NCBI RefSeq assembly: GCF_032335695.1
Contig: NZ_JACTOJ010000003.1
Span: 186,001-250,000, forward strand
Length of the DNA: 64,000 nucleotides
Source of the DNA: JACTOJ01 sp032335695
GTDB taxonomy: Bacteria; Bacillota; Clostridia; Clostridiales; Clostridiaceae
Reading direction: 5' to 3'
Both the position numbers and the translations under genes were made by a program. The notes under the pieces are model-generated. The model was not told the origin of the DNA, did not search any database, and saw only the letters and a list, made by a program, of their open reading frames with translations. Numbering within the stretch: the first letter of the stretch is position 1; each line of letters opens with the position of its first letter. Positions 62,369-64,000 of this stretch are shown here, one piece after another.

Positions 62369-63781
62369 CTATTTGTTTTTGTAGTATTCCCCTAAAGATA
62401 TTCCATTTGCTCCTAGAGGTATTTGATGATCAAGCCCTATAAATTTCCCATCTGATTGCCAAAGGGCTGGCTTTAATAAGGCATATATTGCTTCGTCCCA
62501 GGTTTTCCAGTCATAACCTAAAAGACCACCAGTATCTCCGGAATTTGGATTCAAACACCAGAAGGTTTGATTTATGTGATTAGCAACTATATAATCTCTT
62601 AAATAGGTCATCCATTTCTGATTTTTTCCGCCATCCATCTGGCCGCCCCATTCTCCTATTAAAAGAGGAGCTATCCCTTTATCATTTATATATGCCCAGC
62701 TATTATACCAATAATCATCAAGCAATGTCTGCTGAGTGAAATCCTTATCAAACCAGGGCTGGTCTGATACTGAAGGCCCGTAATCATGAGGTGAATATAC
62801 TATTTGGCTATTTAAAGTTCCTAAATCAATTGGATAATCCTTTACTCCTCTTAAATTGCCTCCCCACCAAGCACTGTACCAAGGTGAAGTTTCAGAATTA
62901 GAACCCCAGATGTCAGGAGTAGCATAAGTGTAGCCTTTTTCTGTTTTCGGATATTGCTCAATGCCTTCAATCATTATTAGCAGTTTTGGATTAGTGGCAA
63001 GTACGGCTTTTGAACACCTTTCAGCGGCATATTTCCAATTGTTTTCGTCTTGGGAATTATCCCATTTTGCAATATTTGAAGGTACATCAGCAGAATAACC
63101 TCTTTTTCCATGCGGTTCATTTTTTAAGTCAAAGGCTAAAATGGTATCATCATTTTTATATTTATTGGCCAGCCATGCTAAAGTATCTATCCACTTATCT
63201 GTAGTTATTATACCAGCTGTGGAAGTATTTAAGCCGTACCATAATGGATAATTCTGACCTGAGTTATTAGCATCGGGACTATGAACATCTACCATAACCT
63301 TTATTCCTAGCTGTTTGCAGTATCCCATTATGACATCAAATATTTCCATGCTGTTTTTAACACTTTTGGTATTAGGATCATAAAAATCAGGATTGCAAAC
63401 GAAGTAGGGAGGGTTGTTGGAGGCTGTCACACTTGAAACCTTATTTGGATTTCCTATCATCCAGCTGTATAGAAGTTCAGAGGAAATGGGGATTCTTAAA
63501 AATCCTATACCCCTATTTGCCACATCTGTAAGTATGGTCTTTATATCATACCAAGCACCATGTAATACGTTTTCACTGCAATTAAACCCAAACCAATTAG
63601 CTCCAGTAAGCCAAACTTCCTTACCATTCATATCGTAAATCTTATTGCCTACACAGTGAAGCCAATCATCGTTGTTGGTATCAGCTGCTCGTACTTTCAA
63701 GGCTTTGTTATAGTATGTGGTGGAAATTAAAGTCATTAAAACAAGAAGTAATGAAAAAAATTTCTTGAGCTTTTTCATCAT
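62369..63781 (-). CDS. Secreted GH5 endoglucanase
   Basis: 470 residues. Sec signal peptide (MKKLKKFFSLLLVLMTLIST, cleavage after VRA). GH5 barrel: GKEVWLTGANWFGFNC at the start of the catalytic domain, IGFLRIPISSELLYSW, KVMVDVHSPDANNSG, acid/base Glu in LAFDLKNEPHGKRGYS, VYSPHDYGPSV, nucleophile Glu in APLLIGEWGGQMDGGKNQKW, FWCLNPNSGDTGGLL. It ends soon after the barrel, so no CBM, dockerin or SLH domain: a free secreted cellulase. RBS AAGGAGAC upstream; an alternative ATG is 3 bp in. It is the only polysaccharide hydrolase in the window with an export signal. Confidence 0.93.
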   Translation of the reverse strand: MMKKLKKFFSLLLVLMTLISTTYYNKALKVRAADTNNDDWLHCVGNKIYDMNGKEVWLTGANWFGFNCSENVLHGAWYDIKTILTDVANRGIGFLRIPISSELLYSWMIGNPNKVSSVTASNNPPYFVCNPDFYDPNTKSVKNSMEIFDVIMGYCKQLGIKVMVDVHSPDANNSGQNYPLWYGLNTSTAGIITTDKWIDTLAWLANKYKNDDTILAFDLKNEPHGKRGYSADVPSNIAKWDNSQDENNWKYAAERCSKAVLATNPKLLIMIEGIEQYPKTEKGYTYATPDIWGSNSETSPWYSAWWGGNLRGVKDYPIDLGTLNSQIVYSPHDYGPSVSDQPWFDKDFTQQTLLDDYWYNSWAYINDKGIAPLLIGEWGGQMDGGKNQKWMTYLRDYIVANHINQTFWCLNPNSGDTGGLLGYDWKTWDEAIYALLKPALWQSDGKFIGLDHQIPLGANGISLGEYYKNK

Positions 63782-64000
63782 AAATAAGTCTCCTTAATTA
63801 AAATACTTTATAACATTTTACTGAAGAAGCAAATTAAAAAAATCACCTCCATGAAAATTGTTAAACCACAGTACCTATCAGTAAATGTTTACTTTAACTA
63901 ATAGGTTTTTATGCATAATATGAGTAAATGCAGGGCTGTTTTTACAATTAATAAATAAAGATCATTTCTTGTTTTTCCTTAAGCTTGAGGGAGTATATCC
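63782..64000 (-). other. Upstream region of the GH5 gene; nothing further recognised
   Basis: A+T-rich, contains the RBS (AAGGAGAC) and must hold the cellulase promoter on the minus strand. A second GGAGGTGATT-like motif (complement of 63841-63850) has no start codon after it. No other gene is seen before the window edge. Confidence 0.4.

Overview
The window is low-GC DNA with strong AAGGAGG-type ribosome binding sites and clostridial-type gene families and leader RNAs (glmS ribozyme, T-box, FMN riboswitch). It is most consistent with Clostridium sensu stricto, probably a plant-polysaccharide-degrading species. No rRNA, tRNA, CRISPR array or intact transposase was seen.

Layout. 1-5.1 kb: end of an EamA transporter, a cysteine desulfidase (CyuA-like) gene with its YheO-type regulator, and glmS behind a glmS ribozyme. 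5.4-12.5 kb: accessory region of small secreted or membrane proteins with much gene decay (frameshifted ECF sigma and anti-sigma genes, an esterase cut by a stop codon just before its catalytic His). 12.6-20.6 kb: orphan sugar-type binding lipoprotein, a heterodimeric ABC exporter, LysR, and a MarR-MFS pair. 20.6-24.7 kb: repeats, an integrase fragment, a beta-helix acyltransferase-like protein and a GNAT. 24.7-26.6 kb: fhs behind a candidate ZTP riboswitch. 26.6-44 kb: arabinoxylan cluster with two AraC regulators, CE1 esterases (one a tandem duplication), four intact GH43 proteins plus one dead one, GH8 Rex, GH39 and an SGNH esterase. None has a signal peptide, so the cluster looks like a cytoplasmic finishing pathway for imported decorated xylo-oligosaccharides. 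44-49.5 kb: aspS-gatCAB under an apparently Asn-specific T-box. 49.6-56.1 kb: deoxynucleoside kinase, a small exported protein, and an LnrLMN/LnrJK-like ABC exporter with two-component system. 56.2-59.4 kb: FMN riboswitch and ribD-ribE-ribB-ribH (no RibA domain). 59.5-62.3 kb: a decayed OmpR-type two-component system and a frameshifted beta-propeller gene. 62.4-63.8 kb: secreted GH5 endoglucanase.

The most unusual feature is a family of non-coding mobile elements with IS6-like ends (GGTTCTGTTTTAAA...TTTAAAACATAGCC) and 8-bp A+T target duplications. They lie at 20840-21109, 24573-24714, 33654-33934 and 43957-44010, with older remnants elsewhere. Two copies carry a nested core of about 130 nt that folds into hairpins conserved by compensatory changes. 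Three of its four main hairpin loops match ANGGAN, the hexaloop recognised by CsrA/RsmA, so the element may spread a structured, CsrA-titrating RNA.

Calls are from reading the sequence and family knowledge; no database search or folding program was run.
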